Positions 1 through 11,419 are shown, counted from the stretch's first letter. The stretch is DNA of 64,000 nt from Bemisia tabaci (GCF_918797505.1 NC_092797.1:2108001-2172000); one strand, 5' to 3'. Program-made: numbers and translations. The notes: a model not told the origin generated them from the letters alone.

Positions 1-545
1 GGCTAACTCCGAGAGTGCAGCTTTACAGGGTGATTCAAAAGCCGTGCACCACCAGCACCAGGCATTACCCCTGTAACTTTTGAACAAATTGAGATACAGA
101 CTTGACATTTTGAGAGCGCATCTAGGTCAAAAGAAACGACTTTTAAGGGATTACCCTGAAAAAAAAAACAAAGGCCCTGGATGCTAAGTTGGGTGATGCG
201 GTACTTTAGAATCACTCCGTACACCCTCCGTCTTTTATATTTCATTGTCCGGAGGGGGGGGGATGTCCCGAATGGCCCCTCCTCAAAAACTTTCTGGGTC
301 CGCCGTTGCCTAAAAGCACCAATAACAGTAAGAAAATTGATGGCATTTATCGACCAGGGTCGGACTGGTTCGTATGTGAGGGCATAGACCCTTGGCTGGT
401 TAAAGGGGCGTAATGTAATATTTCCTGGTAGGGAATCCCCTACGTGGAGAGGGGTTCAGAAAATTTTGGCAAAGCAGCACAAGTTTACTCTATTTTCAGG
501 TTCAGAGTTTATTAATCGTACGGAGTAAAAATTGCAAAATTGGAC

Positions 546-1337
546 GTATTGAAGTAACCGACAGACTTCTGAAATTAAAGGAAACATCATTAATATAAAC
601 TTCGAAGGATTCAGACTTTCTGCAGCGATTCTACCTTTTTCTATTTCACTCGAGAGGTTGCCAGATTGTGCGATAAATGTCAATATTTTACATGGATTTG
701 AATTGGAAAAAGTGCTAAAAAAGCAACTTACCCGGCAACAATAGAGTCCGGGAGGGACGAGAGGCTGCCTACCTGGGAAAACCCATGATTTAGCCGGAAA
801 TGTCATTAAAACAATTGATTCCGTTTGAAGCATCAATTTATTGTATACTAGGGGAAAGCTATTTTAAAATAATAATTTTAAATGGACCAAGATGCTACAA
901 AAAAGGAAAAAGGAAAGGGAAAGGAAATGAAATGAGGATATGATTACTAATTATGCAATCAGAGAGAATAAAACAAAAACATCAGAGAAATTTATATGCG
1001 ATGAAAATATAAGAAAAAAACACGAGTGGGCTCATTGCGACTCGGAACTCGAACTATACTATCGTTGAGCAGTTTTTAGACCCCTACGCCACCGATAATC
1101 TTCTTAAGAGGTAAAGATGAACTTTTGCTACTTCAGCGAGTCAAATCGCGGAGGGAGATCCATGGATTGTCTTTTTCCGCCACTCGATTGGATGGCGTCC
1201 CAGTCAAATGCGTTTTTGAAGAAATGATCGATCCCCATCATCATTTTACCTGCAAACATCTATTCATGTGCAAATGATGGCACGCTCCGGCAACAAGGTT
1301 CTGTGACGAAATCATTTTTGCCTCCAGAGTCTCCAAA
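546..1337. other. No recognised gene; left part of the insert in the hAT copy
   Basis: A-rich with several poly-A-like runs (890-935, 960-1015). A short segment at 652-728 (GGTTGCCAGATT ... CGGCAACAATAG) resembles 13853-13942 and may be a common short repeat. Nothing coding was seen. Confidence 0.4.
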
Positions 1338-2383
1338 ATGTATATGTCGCAGGCAATTAGTCAAATCAGGCATTTAGTCAAATGCCTAGGCAAATAGTCA
1401 AGAAATGTAAGAAACTAACGAAGTTTACTATTTGCCTAGGCATTTGACTAAATGCCTAGGCGCTTGATTAAATGCCTAGGCATTTTATTAAATGCCTGAG
1501 CATTTGACAAAATGCCGAGAGGTGATCAGGCACATAGTCAAATGAACGGACCGGGGCTAGAGGTGCTTCCATCGCATTTTGAACCGATCACCGTACACGG
1601 CTCTGTTTGGTTTCGGAACCGAAAATGGGTCTTGGAAGCACCAATATACCATCCTCCATTCTTGCTAAATTAACGACTGAAGAAGATTTTGAAAACTTGC
1701 AGAACAAAGGGAATGAAGAAAGAAAACGCTCTAGGGATTCAAATGAGCCGGAACCATCGGATGCACCTGTAGAAAAAGCTGCTAGATTGGAAGATGACAT
1801 AAATGATGTCCCTTGCTGTAACTGTCAGACAGGTGGTAAAACTGAACAGTGATCGACATGTCCTAATGTCTGCCATGCACAATGCGGGCAAACTACCCTC
1901 GAAGACGGGCAAACATCCCTTACCTTCCTTTGTAACTTATGCCAGAATGAAATAGTAATTCGTCAGACACGTTCTGAAACTCATCAGGAATCATAAGGAA
2001 CAGGAATCATAAAAAAATTGGTGCGCCAGACCTGACCTTCGACGAATCGACTGTGTTGATTTCGACTTTTCACAAATTCCGCGAGAAAAATTCATATCGA
2101 TCCGCGAGGCGGTTGCAGCCGGCTCTATGTTTGGCGGCCAAGGTGTTATGAAGTGTTCCTGTAAGCCAAGCAATTTGACTATTTGCCTGATTTTTAACGA
2201 GTTTCACTATTTGCCTAAAGGCCATACGGCATTTAGTCAAATGCCTAGGCTCTTCATCAAATGCCTAGGCACTTTATCAACTGCCTAGGCGAATAGCCAA
2301 AGTGGGTTTTCGGTAAAATTTGACTATTTGCCTAGGCATTTGACTAAATGCCTGATTTGACTAATTGCCTGCGACATATACAT
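1338..2383 (+). mobile_element. DNA transposon remnant with 64-bp perfect TIRs and GCCTAGGC arrays
   Basis: The first 64 bases (1338-1401) are the exact reverse complement of the last 64 (2320-2383), beginning ATGTATATGTCGCAGGCAAT. Each end carries four copies of the palindrome GCCTAGGC, at 1384, 1434, 1454 and 1474 on the left and 2243, 2263, 2283 and 2330 on the right, each within AAATGCCTAGGCATTTGACT-like units. Between the ends lies the broken PHD-like ORF. No clean target duplication is seen; ATAT flanks GTCGC...GCGAC, but because ATAT is self-complementary this may only be part of the repeat. Superfamily unknown. Confidence 0.8.
1607..1996 (+). pseudogene. PHD-finger-like ORF inside a TIR element, with one internal stop
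   Basis: An ATG at 1607 opens 81 codons: a basic and acidic linker (KRSRDSNEPEPSD), then CCNC, ended by TGA at 1850-1852. The same frame continues to a TAA at 1994-1996 and reads STCPNVCHAQC, then FLCNLC. If the TGA stands where a Cys codon (TGT or TGC, one substitution away) once was, the spacing becomes C-x2-C ... C-x2-C-x4-H-x2-C ... C-x2-C, which is the C4HC3 zinc-binding pattern of a PHD finger. PHD fingers usually read histone tails or serve as protein-contact modules. The ORF lies entirely between the 64-bp inverted repeats of the element at 1338-2383, so it is probably a leftover of that element's protein rather than a host gene. No transposase or nuclease motif is visible. The fold assignment is by spacing only. 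Confidence 0.55.
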
Positions 2384-2402
2384 CTTAGTGATCACATGTC
2401 CA

Positions 2403-2535
2403 ATCACTGAGAAAAATGGCTCGCGGAGCGAGCCGACTGTCGAATGTCTCTCGCGTAGCGAGTGATCGGTAGTCCAGGGGGCGCAGCCCCTTGGCTGGCC
2501 ATGACGGACGCGCAAAGCGCGTCCAGAACGGCTAG
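2403..2535 (+). mobile_element. Helitron-like 3' end with hairpin cluster
   Basis: A string of short GC hairpins: GGCTCGCGGAGCGAGCC (2418-2434), CTCGCGTAGCGAG (2450-2462), GGGGCGCAGCCCC (2478-2490) and GGACGCGCAAAGCGCGTCC (2506-2524). Seven bases after the last comes CTAG, followed by T. A terminal hairpin a few bases before CTRR, inserted before T, is the Helitron 3' signature. The matching 5' TC end was not found, so this is partial or decayed. Confidence 0.5.
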
Positions 2536-2779
2536 TAAAAAATTAAAGCCACTAGACGCATTCAAGCACTATCATTTCAAAAATAACCAAGCCAGTGCTG
2601 CAATTTACATGAGCTTAAGAAGTGGGTCTGCAACTCCACCCTAAAAAAGAATCAGACAAGAACATGAAAAAAGAAGAAAGAACAAGTATCAACACAGCCG
2701 ACGGTAGGAAAGATGTGTTTGAGCCTCTTTTTTAACTTTTCTCCCGAATCTGAGCGACACCTCATTGACAGCATATAGC

Positions 2780-3066
2780 AGAGCATTGAGAGCTCACGCC
2801 TCGCGTCATCGCGCCTTCAATTTTTCAGATGCAGCACGGACGTCCATCAAGTACGAATAGTTGTATCTCTGCGCCGTCGTAAACGCGCATCCTTTCCCTC
2901 CCTTTATTTCTATATTGTGTTTGTTTCCGTTTGTCTTAATCGTAATGGTGCTTCAACTTAGCATAGGGCAGAGCATTGCGAGTTCACACCTCACGCGCAC
3001 GCCATCGCGTCTTACATTTTCCATATGCAATGTGGACATCCATCTTGCGCGAATAGTTGTATCGCC
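2780..3066 (+). repeat. Diverged internal direct repeat, two units about 190 bp apart
   Basis: The stretch from 2780 (CAGAGCATTGAGAGCTCACG) to a GAATAGTTGTATC end near 2870 recurs from 2971 (CAGAGCATTGCGAGTTCACA) to 3062, both running through CATCGCG and a GGAC.TCCATC block. The same pair is present in the inverted copy around 29360-29650, so the duplication predates the split of the two elements. Confidence 0.65.
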
Positions 3067-3389
3067 TTTACAGCCTCATATTTTTAAATTTTGAGATAAA
3101 TATGAGGTTTAATTTGCCCGAGATATGCTATGGTATGTCCAAATCAACAGTCATTTTGAAAAGGAAGAAATATGTTTAAAGGTCTCTCAAGAGGTTTATA
3201 AAGGTTGCGTACGTCTAAAAATGATACTTTGACCGGAACGTGACGATACGCTCTTTCTAAAATAAAAAAAGGGAAGAAATTATGGTTCCTTGTCGAAAAA
3301 TGTAGCGGAATGTGGCAATATTGCGAAGCAAAGAAGATCGAGCCTGTGGGAGTGGTCGGCATAATTTGTTTTACTGAAACTGAAAATTG

Positions 3390-3910
3390 TTGTTTCTTTC
3401 GGCAAAATTTCAATTTCAACGAGTGATTTTTAAAGAAAATTTTACAAGAAAACCAATTTGGAACCATTTTTGAATCCTCATACTTTGTATTGATGGAATT
3501 ACAAGCTTTTAAAGTTTCCAAATTTTGTCCGACTTCTTCGATGGACCCGTCCCATTGTGCGACGGTGCGAACTTGGCTCACAATCCGAAGCCGGGTCCCA
3601 AGTTGGAGAGCCCGGGCCACGGGAGGAGACCCCGAGTCCAAGTTCAAGAGTGGCAACTCCCAAGTTAAAAAATCCCCGCGCAGAATGCAAGTGCGCATGC
3701 GCCCGCTCCAACTACCGAGTACTGAGTACCCGCATCACCGGCCGCCGCACAATGGCTCGGATCAATATAGGAGAGCTCGGACAAAATTCCGAAACTTTAA
3801 ACACATATAACTCCGTTTATACAAAACTTTGAGGTTCTATAAGTGGTTTCATCGGTTTCCTTGTGAAATTTTCTGCTTTCAGCAACCCTTGAAGTTTAAA
3901 TGTGACGAAA
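3390..3910. repeat. Imperfect foldback element
   Basis: The left arm (about 3400-3565) and the right arm (about 3745-3905) are imperfect reverse complements meeting around CCCATTGTGCGAC and CGCACAATGG. The right arm matches 17680-17731 plus 17984-18080, where a MITE has inserted. Here the sequence ACATATAACTCC (3805-3816) is the uninterrupted version of that insertion site. Confidence 0.6.
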
Positions 3911-3954
3911 CAAACATCAAAATTTGCAAATTCCTCCTCATCCCCGTTTCCTCC

Positions 3955-4225
3955 TTTTCTATCTTCTCCTTCCTCGTCATCCTCTCATTCTACTTCTTCA
4001 TTGTCTTCCTTATCATCTTCTTTTTCTGCATGGTCTTCTCCTTTTTCTTCTACTCCTCATTCTTCTTCACATTCGTTTCTTCTTTGTCCTCTTCTCCTTC
4101 CTCCTCTCCTTCGATGGCGACCATATAAAACCACGTATCTCCATCTCTTCCTACTTTTCCCCCTGACTCCCTCGTTTTTTTCCCTGGCCAGTGAGCTCTC
4201 TACTTTTCTGGAGAAGTATTTTTCA
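3955..4225 (+). repeat. Pyrimidine-rich direct repeat, copy 1
   Basis: CTT/TCC-rich tract with a recognisable unique 3' part (CTACTTTTCCCCCTGACT, then AGTGAGCTC). It matches 5082-5362 in order and orientation, with indels. The long Ser/Phe/Leu open frames here are a product of the skewed composition. Confidence 0.7.
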
Positions 4226-4364
4226 TGTGTGACTTCTCCGATTGACTGGATCCACTGTGCGGTGGGGCAGAGGGAGCTCCTCCCAAGCAAAGGCCAAGAG
4301 TGGCCAAAGAGATAAAGCCAATCAGATAAGGCGGGTAATCCACACGACCGGACGACCGCAGCGG

Positions 4365-4390
4365 GCCCCTGCCCCCCCCCCCCCCGCCCC
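4365..4390 (+). repeat. Poly-C run
   Basis: Run of C broken once by G. Similar C runs occur at 10022-10036, 12341-12352, 33084-33100 and 33663-33673. Confidence 0.8.
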
Positions 4391-4605
4391 TTCCCGTTGC
4401 CAACTTGGCCGAGCTCAACTTTTTCGCGAAAAGTTTCCTCCTGGCGAAACCCGAGCGGACCGGGAGATCAGTGACAAGATTCCCGGAGCCCGGAGCGTGT
4501 CAATTTCACCGTGTCGCCGTTGGGAGTCGAACATGACGTGAGCTCGACGACAACTCCGCCTCCCGTCAACATGCAGATAGCGGTTCTTCCAGATCTGAAA
4601 TAATT

Positions 4606-4676
4606 GTTCTTTCTCTTCTTCCTCCTCCTCTTCATCATCATCATCATCATCATCATTTTTCTCTTCTTCTTCAAGG
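4606..4676 (+). repeat. CTT/ATC microsatellite
   Basis: Tandem TTC, CCT and then about eight ATC units, returning to TTC. Confidence 0.85.
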
Positions 4677-4707
4677 CAAGAAAAGTATTACAATCCCAAT
4701 TATACCT

Positions 4708-4930
4708 CTAGATAACTTTAGCGGCAGATTAGAGTAGTCGCGCAAGCCAGAGATATGGTTAAATCAGCTGAAAGTGTAGCTGGATCAACTATACCTCTAG
4801 CTGGTGCCCTCATAGTCAGCATAAGTCTGGTTGGGTTAACTATACCGCTGGCTGGTGCCATTACACTTCTAGCCAGTGCGAGTGCAACTACTCTTATGGC
4901 TGGCGCCAAAATCAGCTGGAGGTATAGTTG
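4708..4930 (+). repeat. Degenerate tandem repeat with units of about 55-60 bp
   Basis: Three partial units share GGATCAACTATACC or GGTTAACTATACC, a following AGCTGG/GGCTGG and GGTGCC/GGCGCC. A related single unit lies at 58910-58985 in the fz intron. Confidence 0.6.
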
Positions 4931-4954
4931 AGATTGTGATACTTTTTTTTCCAG

Positions 4955-5080
4955 TGTTCCTCCTCTTCTTCTTCTTCTTCTTCTTCTTCTTCTTCTCTTC
5001 TTCTCTCTTCTTCTCTTCTCTTCTTCTCTTCTTCTTCCTCTTCTCTTCTTCTCTTCTTCTTCCTCACCTCCTTTTCTTTC
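4955..5080 (+). repeat. CTT microsatellite
   Basis: Nearly pure CTT/TCTTC repeat leading into the second copy of the direct repeat. Confidence 0.85.
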
Positions 5081-5081
5081 T

Positions 5082-5362
5082 TCTGCTTCCTCGTCGTCTT
5101 CTCATCCTACTTCTTCATTATCTTCCTATTCATCTTCTTCTTCATGATCTTTTTTTCTTCTACTCCTCATTCTTCTTAACATTCGTTTCTTCTTTGTCTT
5201 CTTCTTTTTCTCCTACCTCTTCCTCTTCTCCTTCTTCCTCTCCTTTGATAGTGAGCGTGCCAAACCACTTATCTCCATTCTATGCTCTCTCCCTACTTTT
5301 CCCCCTGACTGACTCCCTCGTTTCTCTCCCTGATCAGTGAGCTCCTTACTTTTCTGGAGAGG
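5082..5362 (+). repeat. Pyrimidine-rich direct repeat, copy 2
   Basis: Same order of unique words as copy 1 at 3955-4225 (TCCTCGTC, CATTCGTTTCTTCTTTGTC, CCAAACCAC, CCCCCTGACT, AGTGAGCTC), about 1.13 kb away. Confidence 0.7.
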
Positions 5363-5690
5363 GTCAGATCCCCCTTCCTGATAAAGGAGGGCAAAGGTTC
5401 AAAAGGACTCGGAGAAGCTCTGCCAGATTTCTTAAGGAGTTGCCGAATGGGACCCTCAAATTTTGTCCAAAAGCGCCTATGTGAGACCCGTCTGGCCGAA
5501 GTTTAGGTCCGCCCAACCCTACGTAGCAATGTCCAGAGTCTCCCTATTATGGCACTCACATCAACTTGGCAAAAGGAACACCTCTTTGAATCAAGGAGAC
5601 CTCTTGGCCGGGATCCTGGTGGAGCTTCGTGGGTCCTTCTTGGCGAAAAGGTCAAAAGACAAGCCTTGTACCCAAAGCCCTGAGCCCAGA

Positions 5691-5943
5691 CTGCCGTCCT
5701 AAGGAAGAACGCCGTGTGAACATTCGAGAGTTGCCAAATTTCCTCCGATAAAATGTTTATTTTTGAGGAACGCTATGGATATTTTGCCTTTAAATTTTCA
5801 GAAACTTTTGGTGAAATTGTGAACAAAATTATCTGAAAAATTGGAAGGAAAATATCCACAAGTTTACCAGGAAATTCGTGTTTTAACAAAGGAAATTTGG
5901 CAACGTCTGAAGGTTGATACGGCGTTTATCCTTAGCACGGCAG
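5691..5943 (+). mobile_element. CTGCCG MITE, 4-bp target duplication caga
   Basis: 253 bp starting CTGCCGTCCTAAGGAAGAAC and ending CTTAGCACGGCAG. TIRs are about 53 bp at roughly 80 percent identity, ending inward in GTTGCCAAATTTCC and GGAAATTTGGCAAC. caga lies directly on both sides (5687-5690, 5944-5947). No coding capacity. Superfamily unassigned. Confidence 0.85.
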
Positions 5944-8012
5944 CAGAGCCGGGTTCAATTTGCAACGGGAGAAGAAGGATTAGGCAAAGTCGCACGGCGG
6001 AGAAGAAGCGCCCGATAAAATCATCGTCCCTGTGACCTTAGGTCGTATCTCACTTTCCACTTGAGCCCTGCTTTACGTATAAAGCCTTGCTTCCCGGGGC
6101 TCATGCAGCAATCTAGACTCGCCTCCTACACGTTAGAGGAACAACGAAATAAGGACATTTTACATGGGGGAAAAGTGCACGATCTGGCAAGAATGGCGGG
6201 AGGTAATACTATGGCATTCCGCGCTTAAAATGGTCGAGGACCAGGACAGCGGGACACGGGCATTGTGAACATGTGTCGGGTGTCCCTCCGTGCTAACTCA
6301 GAACCACGCGTCTCCGTGATGTTTTAACGTGGATTTACGTCGTTCTTGCAGAAAACAGCCAAGTTCTTCCCATAAGTACGGTTAATCGCAAAGGAGATGG
6401 ACGGGAAGCCTGCGTACTGAGGCAGAACGCCGTATGAGCATGTCAATGTTGCAAGATTCCTAGCGATGCGATGCTACATTCAGTCTTTGGAAAATGTTAA
6501 GTATTTTTCCTCGCATAGAGAAGGACCGTCAATAAGGAATTGTTCACCGCGAAAAAAAGTATGGTAACGGCTACAATAAGTCTACTTGATTTTTTACACA
6601 GTGATACTATTCAGTGAAAATGACCAGAATTATAGTAGTATTCATCAGAACTCAGGTGATTCTTACTACAGAATGGTAAATGCTACAATACAATCTGGTG
6701 TTAGTTACCATACTCGGATCGCTGCGTCAGAGTATGGTAAAATCTACTATATTTTTTTTTTCAGCGATACGTCTGCTCTGGAGGGAGAGGGTTCTGAGCC
6801 CGATGAGTTTCGGGTGCGTTAATTGCCGTTACGGTGCCGATTTTTTTATAATCTTTGATAAAAACTCAACGCAAGGTGGTAATTTTGATTCCAATTTCAT
6901 CACAACACAGCCAATTCGAGAGATAAGGTTGAGTAGAGCGTTGCGTGTTTTTTTCTTTATGGAAGAGTGAGGACCTGTGTTACGGGTGTGTAACAAGGAA
7001 GAATAGGATTAAATATTCGATCCTAAACGTTCGGTATCTTATGAACGGGCCCTTTACGTAAGGTACCAACAGGGGAGGGGAGTGGGGTTGAAGCCTCAAG
7101 GGTAGGGGAGTCAAGCTCTGTATACCTCACGCGAGGCAAAACCCCCACCTAAGAAATAGGAAAAATACTTCACTTGGCCATTTTTCAAATCCTGTAATAA
7201 CGATGAGGGCTTGCATTTTCAAACGAGCTGCCGTGGGGATAAATCGAAACTGCTACTTGTTCTGATGCAAGTGTTATCTATTTTACTAAGCAAAGCATAC
7301 TCTATTTTACTACAAGCAAAGAATATACTATATTTTACTAAGAAAAGCATATTTGCGCTCGTTCCAATGATGAGTAAGTAAATATTGATTGACATAAAAT
7401 GTATTGCATGGGGCCTATTAAAGATGCTTCAAAGAGTATTTATATTTTTCAGCATTATTTCTTGATTGCCATGCATTTTATACAATTTAGGGGGGGTCAT
7501 CAGGATAATTAGGGGTTTGTGATGATTTAGGAAGGGGGAATCCATCCATACTAAAATGATTGCCTTTCGCCGCGGCTCCACAAATTCGGGGAAAAATCTT
7601 ACATGAGGAGCGGCCCCAAAATTTGAAGATGTTCCATTCGAGGAACAAATCTACTTTGTCAAGAATACAATATTTTATTTGAGGAAATTTTGCAGCGTCG
7701 GAATGTTCATACAGGGGTATTCCTTTTGGCGGGAGAGGAGCGCTTGCCCCCGGGAAGATCCTCGGCTTCGGCGACAGTTAGCTTTTGTCCGGGAACAATA
7801 CAAAAGCTCCTAAACGACCGCTAATGTGCTTTCGGACGATTAGCAGACCCGTCTCGAACGTAACTGTGAATCGAGCAAGGATTTGTCTCCTCGTGGTAAT
7901 GCGACTTCAACTCCGTAAGGAACTTTTCGTGTGTTGTCCGTTTCTTCGTCGGTGGCAGCTCGCCAAGGATTCCCTTACGCAGTTCAACTGAAAAGTCCTC
8001 GGCCAGGCTGAC
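5944..8012. other. No gene recognised
   Basis: Contains a half-copy of the CTGCCG MITE left end near 6410-6470, a poorly conserved right end near 7675-7720, and imperfect inverted words around 6560-6765 (GTATGGTA ... TACCATAC). No coding signal stands out. Confidence 0.4.
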
Positions 8013-8427
8013 TATCTTTTCTGCACAAAGTACATTTGTGTTAATTTTTCCGATTATCGTTGCTGCACAGGATCATTTTCGCACAAATAATTCTCTGTAG
8101 TATGTGGCAACGTCGAGAAAAATACGAGGCACATGTAAGAAAAATGAGTGAACAAAGATTGAAACAATTATTTCTTACCTTACTCAGCAGTCCAACAGGG
8201 ATCGTCAAGATCCAGATTTTCGTTCGTGAATTTTCCATTTTCATCTGCGTGCTTATACTTCAACTCCTTCTTAATTTTTGCTTTTTCTTCCATAAATTGT
8301 AAGCGAGTGGTATATTTGTAGGCATAAAACGTATGAGTTGCAGTCAATATTTCGTGTTGCGTTTGCATTTTGTGCGGCAACAATAATCCGAAAAATTTCC
8401 ACAAATTTACTTTGTGCGGAAAAGATA
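8013..8427. mobile_element. MITE with TIRs of about 55 bp
   Basis: Left end TATCTTTTCTGCACAAAGTA and right end reverse complement TATCTTTTCCGCACAAAGTA, continuing inward through ATTTGTG and CGATTAT/GGATTAT to GTTGC.GCACA. 415 bp, non-coding, family unknown. Confidence 0.65.
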
Positions 8428-9028
8428 TTCTGCCCTCGGCGATCGTTTATCATTCACGATTCCGGCGTTTTGACTTTTCCGTCGCTCAAATTGCATATTA
8501 TTCAATAGACCACCAGACTGCCGTGATACCAAAGAGAGCAGTAAGTGCAAAAATGAAGTTTTGAGAAAACAGGCTCAGAAACGCCTGACCAGAAAATTTT
8601 ATTGAAAAAAGCCTCCGTTCTTAATTCCCACTAATCATCCGACAGACTCCTAGATATCGTTTGGATGATTAAAAATCCACCGATTTTATTTCAACTATAT
8701 AAAAAGGACATTTTTCATTTTCATGATTGGCTAGTGTTATAGGCAAGACAGCCATTAGTGTTTTCTTCTGCATGTTTTCGTGGTTGCGTTTTGGACACGT
8801 AACAAACACATTTTCAGGTTAGAAATTGGTTTAGGAGGGCGACACTGTACTAAACTTGAGAGCACTGTTTTCATTGGCTCCCTGGAGAAATAATATCGCT
8901 TACTGCTGTCTTGCCCCGGGCCGGATTTACCTACTTGCCGCCCATGGGCCGCCTGTATTTTGCCGCCCCCTTCTCATTCGTTTTGAAACTCGATAAAAAC
9001 CATCAAGTGAACGTGCCAGCGGGGGAGG

Positions 9029-11419
9029 TAGGGTGTGCCTTATTTTTGAGTTTTGCGAAAATCAAGTTGGTCAACCCCTAAAAAGTTTCTATGTAGTCTC
9101 TAAATAAACCCCCTAAAAGGAAAAAATTTTAAAAAAATTTTAACCCGTGCCTCAAAGGGCCTAAAGGGCCTAAACCCAAAATTCAAAAATTTTGGCAAGC
9201 GACACATCAATTCTAAAGGAAAATGGCAAGTTACGGCTCTTTCAGGGCAGAAATTTCGTCCGTTTTGCCGTATCTTGAAGCGTAAGGTCACAAACGGCCC
9301 AATGACGACGTGAGGCTATGGGCTGGCGGGGCGCGCCGCGGCCGGCCCGCCGCTGAGCGTGCGCGCGCGGCAGGGTTGCGTATCGCCGCTTTACAACGGC
9401 GTAGAGGAACGAACGGTGGGGTGGGAGGGGGATATCCAGTGGAAAAGCATCCACATTTTCTATCCATATTGAAAATGCATTATACTTTTTCAATATAGAT
9501 GAGGAAATATGAGCCATACAAGGAAGTGATGAAAAGAGTGACAAATACATATATAGTTTGTACGGTTAGGAGTGTAAGTGGGGAAAATTTGCCATAACTA
9601 CAGAACAGCCCTGAAAATCTCCGGGAAATAAAAGCTGCTATTGATGAGAGGTTTGCATGAGAGGTTTAATTAAGGACTAATTAAAAAGATAGGTGCGATG
9701 TTGTCGAATCGTAAGCCCTTTACGCGATCAAAAGCGATTAGTGTAAATTTAATTGGAAAAGTTTAAGAAAAATTTGATGAAAGAAAATTGCCCCAAATTC
9801 GGGAAGTGCTTAAAGTGTTTTTCTATCATGTGAAGTGTTCGCACATGAATGTCAATGGCAGTAATTCCAATATGGAATGAAACATGTAGAATCCCTGTGA
9901 TACATAGTGTCTATGTTTCATCCACCCACCTTTTCATTAGTGCATTTAACGTGACATCAATTAGAAAGTTTAATTCGAGAGGTTCAATATGGCTTACCCA
10001 CTTACATTTTCTGGTACTGAACCCCCCCCCCCCCCCCGCCACAGTTACTTGCTATAATCAAAAATGTAATATTAGTTTCTCGAAAAAATATGATTTAATT
10101 TGGGGTTTGAACCCCACTCTTTATAACCGTGGGCAATGCCCTTGACCACTCGGCTACTGGGGAAGATTTGAGTAAATGAGGCTAATGTGTCATTTAGCCC
10201 CGTGGGTGAGGCCAGGCAATCAACATCAGCTGTAAGTTGGCGAAGCCAGATTGAACCGATTGAATAAAACTTTCTAATTGATGCCGCGTCAAATACACCA
10301 ATGAAAAGGAGGGTAAACAAAGTCTTATTGATGTATCAAACCTTCAGTAATTTCATATGAAATGAAAAAACCTATTTTCTTCCGTTTGGCGGGACTCATT
10401 AGCGAGCGTGAATTTTTCCTGTCGAGAAACTCTCTACTGGGCGCGAGCTTTCTTCTTGTCTGCTCTCCTCACCTCTGCTGCAAGGATAGTATCCTTCACT
10501 GTGGATATTATGCATTCTCATCCAGGTTTTCGTTGAAGAATTAAACATGCTTTATCCTCTTCATTTTCCATGATATCTAGAGTATTGCATAAAGCAATGT
10601 CGAATAACACGTCGATTTTTGCCGTAAAATCAGTCTCCAAATTCTCTTGAACCAGCGATCGACGGCTAGCATTTTTTGATACGCGCCTCCACTCCTCATA
10701 AAAATGTAAACATTTTTAAAAACATGGACACTATGTATCACAGGGATTCTACATTTTTCATTCCATATTGGAATTACAAGATCAGAGGTTTTTGACGCAC
10801 CGCCATTGACATTAATGTGCGAAAACTTCACATAATAGAAAAACACTTTAAGCACTTCCAGAATTTGGGGCAATTTTCTTTCATCAAATTTTTCTTAAAC
10901 TTTTCCAATTAAATTTACACCAATCGCTTTCTCAATCTAATTTCCTCATCTATATTGAAAAAGTATAATGCATTTTCAATATGGATAGAAAATGTGGATG
11001 CTTTTCCACTGGATATCCCCCTCCCACCCCACCGTTCGTTCCTCTACGCCGTTGTAAAGCGGCGATACGCAACCCTGCCGCGCGCGCACGCTCAGCGGCG
11101 GGCCGGCCGCGGCGCGCCCCGCCAGCCCATAGCCTCACGTCGTCATTGGGCCGTTTGTGACCTTACGCTTCAAGATACGGCAAAACGGACGAAATTTCTG
11201 CCCTAAAAGGGCCGTAACTTGCCATTTTCCTTCAGAATTGATGTGTCGCTTGCCAAAATTTTTGAATTTTGGGTTTAGGCCTTTTAGGCCCTTTGAGGCA
11301 CGGGTTAAAATTTTTTTAAAATTTTTTCCTTTTAGGGGGTTTATTTAGAGACTATATAGAAACTTTTTAGGGGTTGACCAACTTGATTTTCGCAAAACTC
11401 AAAAATAAGGCACACCCTA
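9029..11419. mobile_element. 2.4-kb foldback element, 6-bp target duplication gggagg
   Basis: Begins TAGGGTGTGCCTTATTTTTG and ends with its reverse complement. The outer arms 9029-9508 and 10940-11419 are nearly identical. Inner arms continue (9727-9937 with 10728-10930, 9925-10016 with 10235-10310), offset by a left-arm insertion (about 9510-9722) and a right-arm insertion (about 10325-10725). gggagg flanks both ends (9023-9028, 11420-11425), and the uninterrupted target GCGGGGGAGGGGTGC is present at 62743-62757. The arms carry a CpG-rich block (9325-9420 and its mirror). No transposase was seen; the open frames repeated in both arms are shadows of the palindrome. Confidence 0.85.
10100..10158 (-). 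repeat. tRNA-like (Pol III box A/B) segment at the foldback centre
   Basis: On the minus strand TAGCCGAGTGGTCAAGGGC (box A form of Ser/Leu tRNAs) is followed about 40 bases later by GGGGTTCAAACCCC (box B/T arm). No matching acceptor stem exists, so it is tRNA-derived sequence rather than a tRNA gene. Confidence 0.5.

Larger units (their letters stand above)
355..3240 (+). mobile_element. Old hAT-like element, inverted relative of the one at 28872, split by about 2.2 kb
   Basis: Begins CAGGGTCGGACTGG at 355. Segments 355-545 and 2775-3240 match 29845-29650 and 29660-29210 in reverse complement, with many substitutions. The material between (about 546-2775) is absent from the other copy and holds the TIR element and the Helitron-like end. 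The far terminus is not recognisable, so the element is truncated or eroded on its right side. Confidence 0.6.

Noticed and set aside
1384..1481. CRISPR-like array in the GCCTAGGC repeats
   Set aside because: Eukaryotic context, palindromic words without uniform spacers, mirrored at the other end of a transposon.
2418..2524. Bacterial contamination suggested by strings of GC hairpins
   Set aside because: The flanks are host repeats, and the same architecture occurs at a bona fide Helitron end at 42509.
9310..9498. Identical 62-codon frames at 9310-9498 and 10950-11138
   Set aside because: Both are the CpG-rich part of the foldback arms read in mirror; identity reflects the palindrome, not coding constraint.
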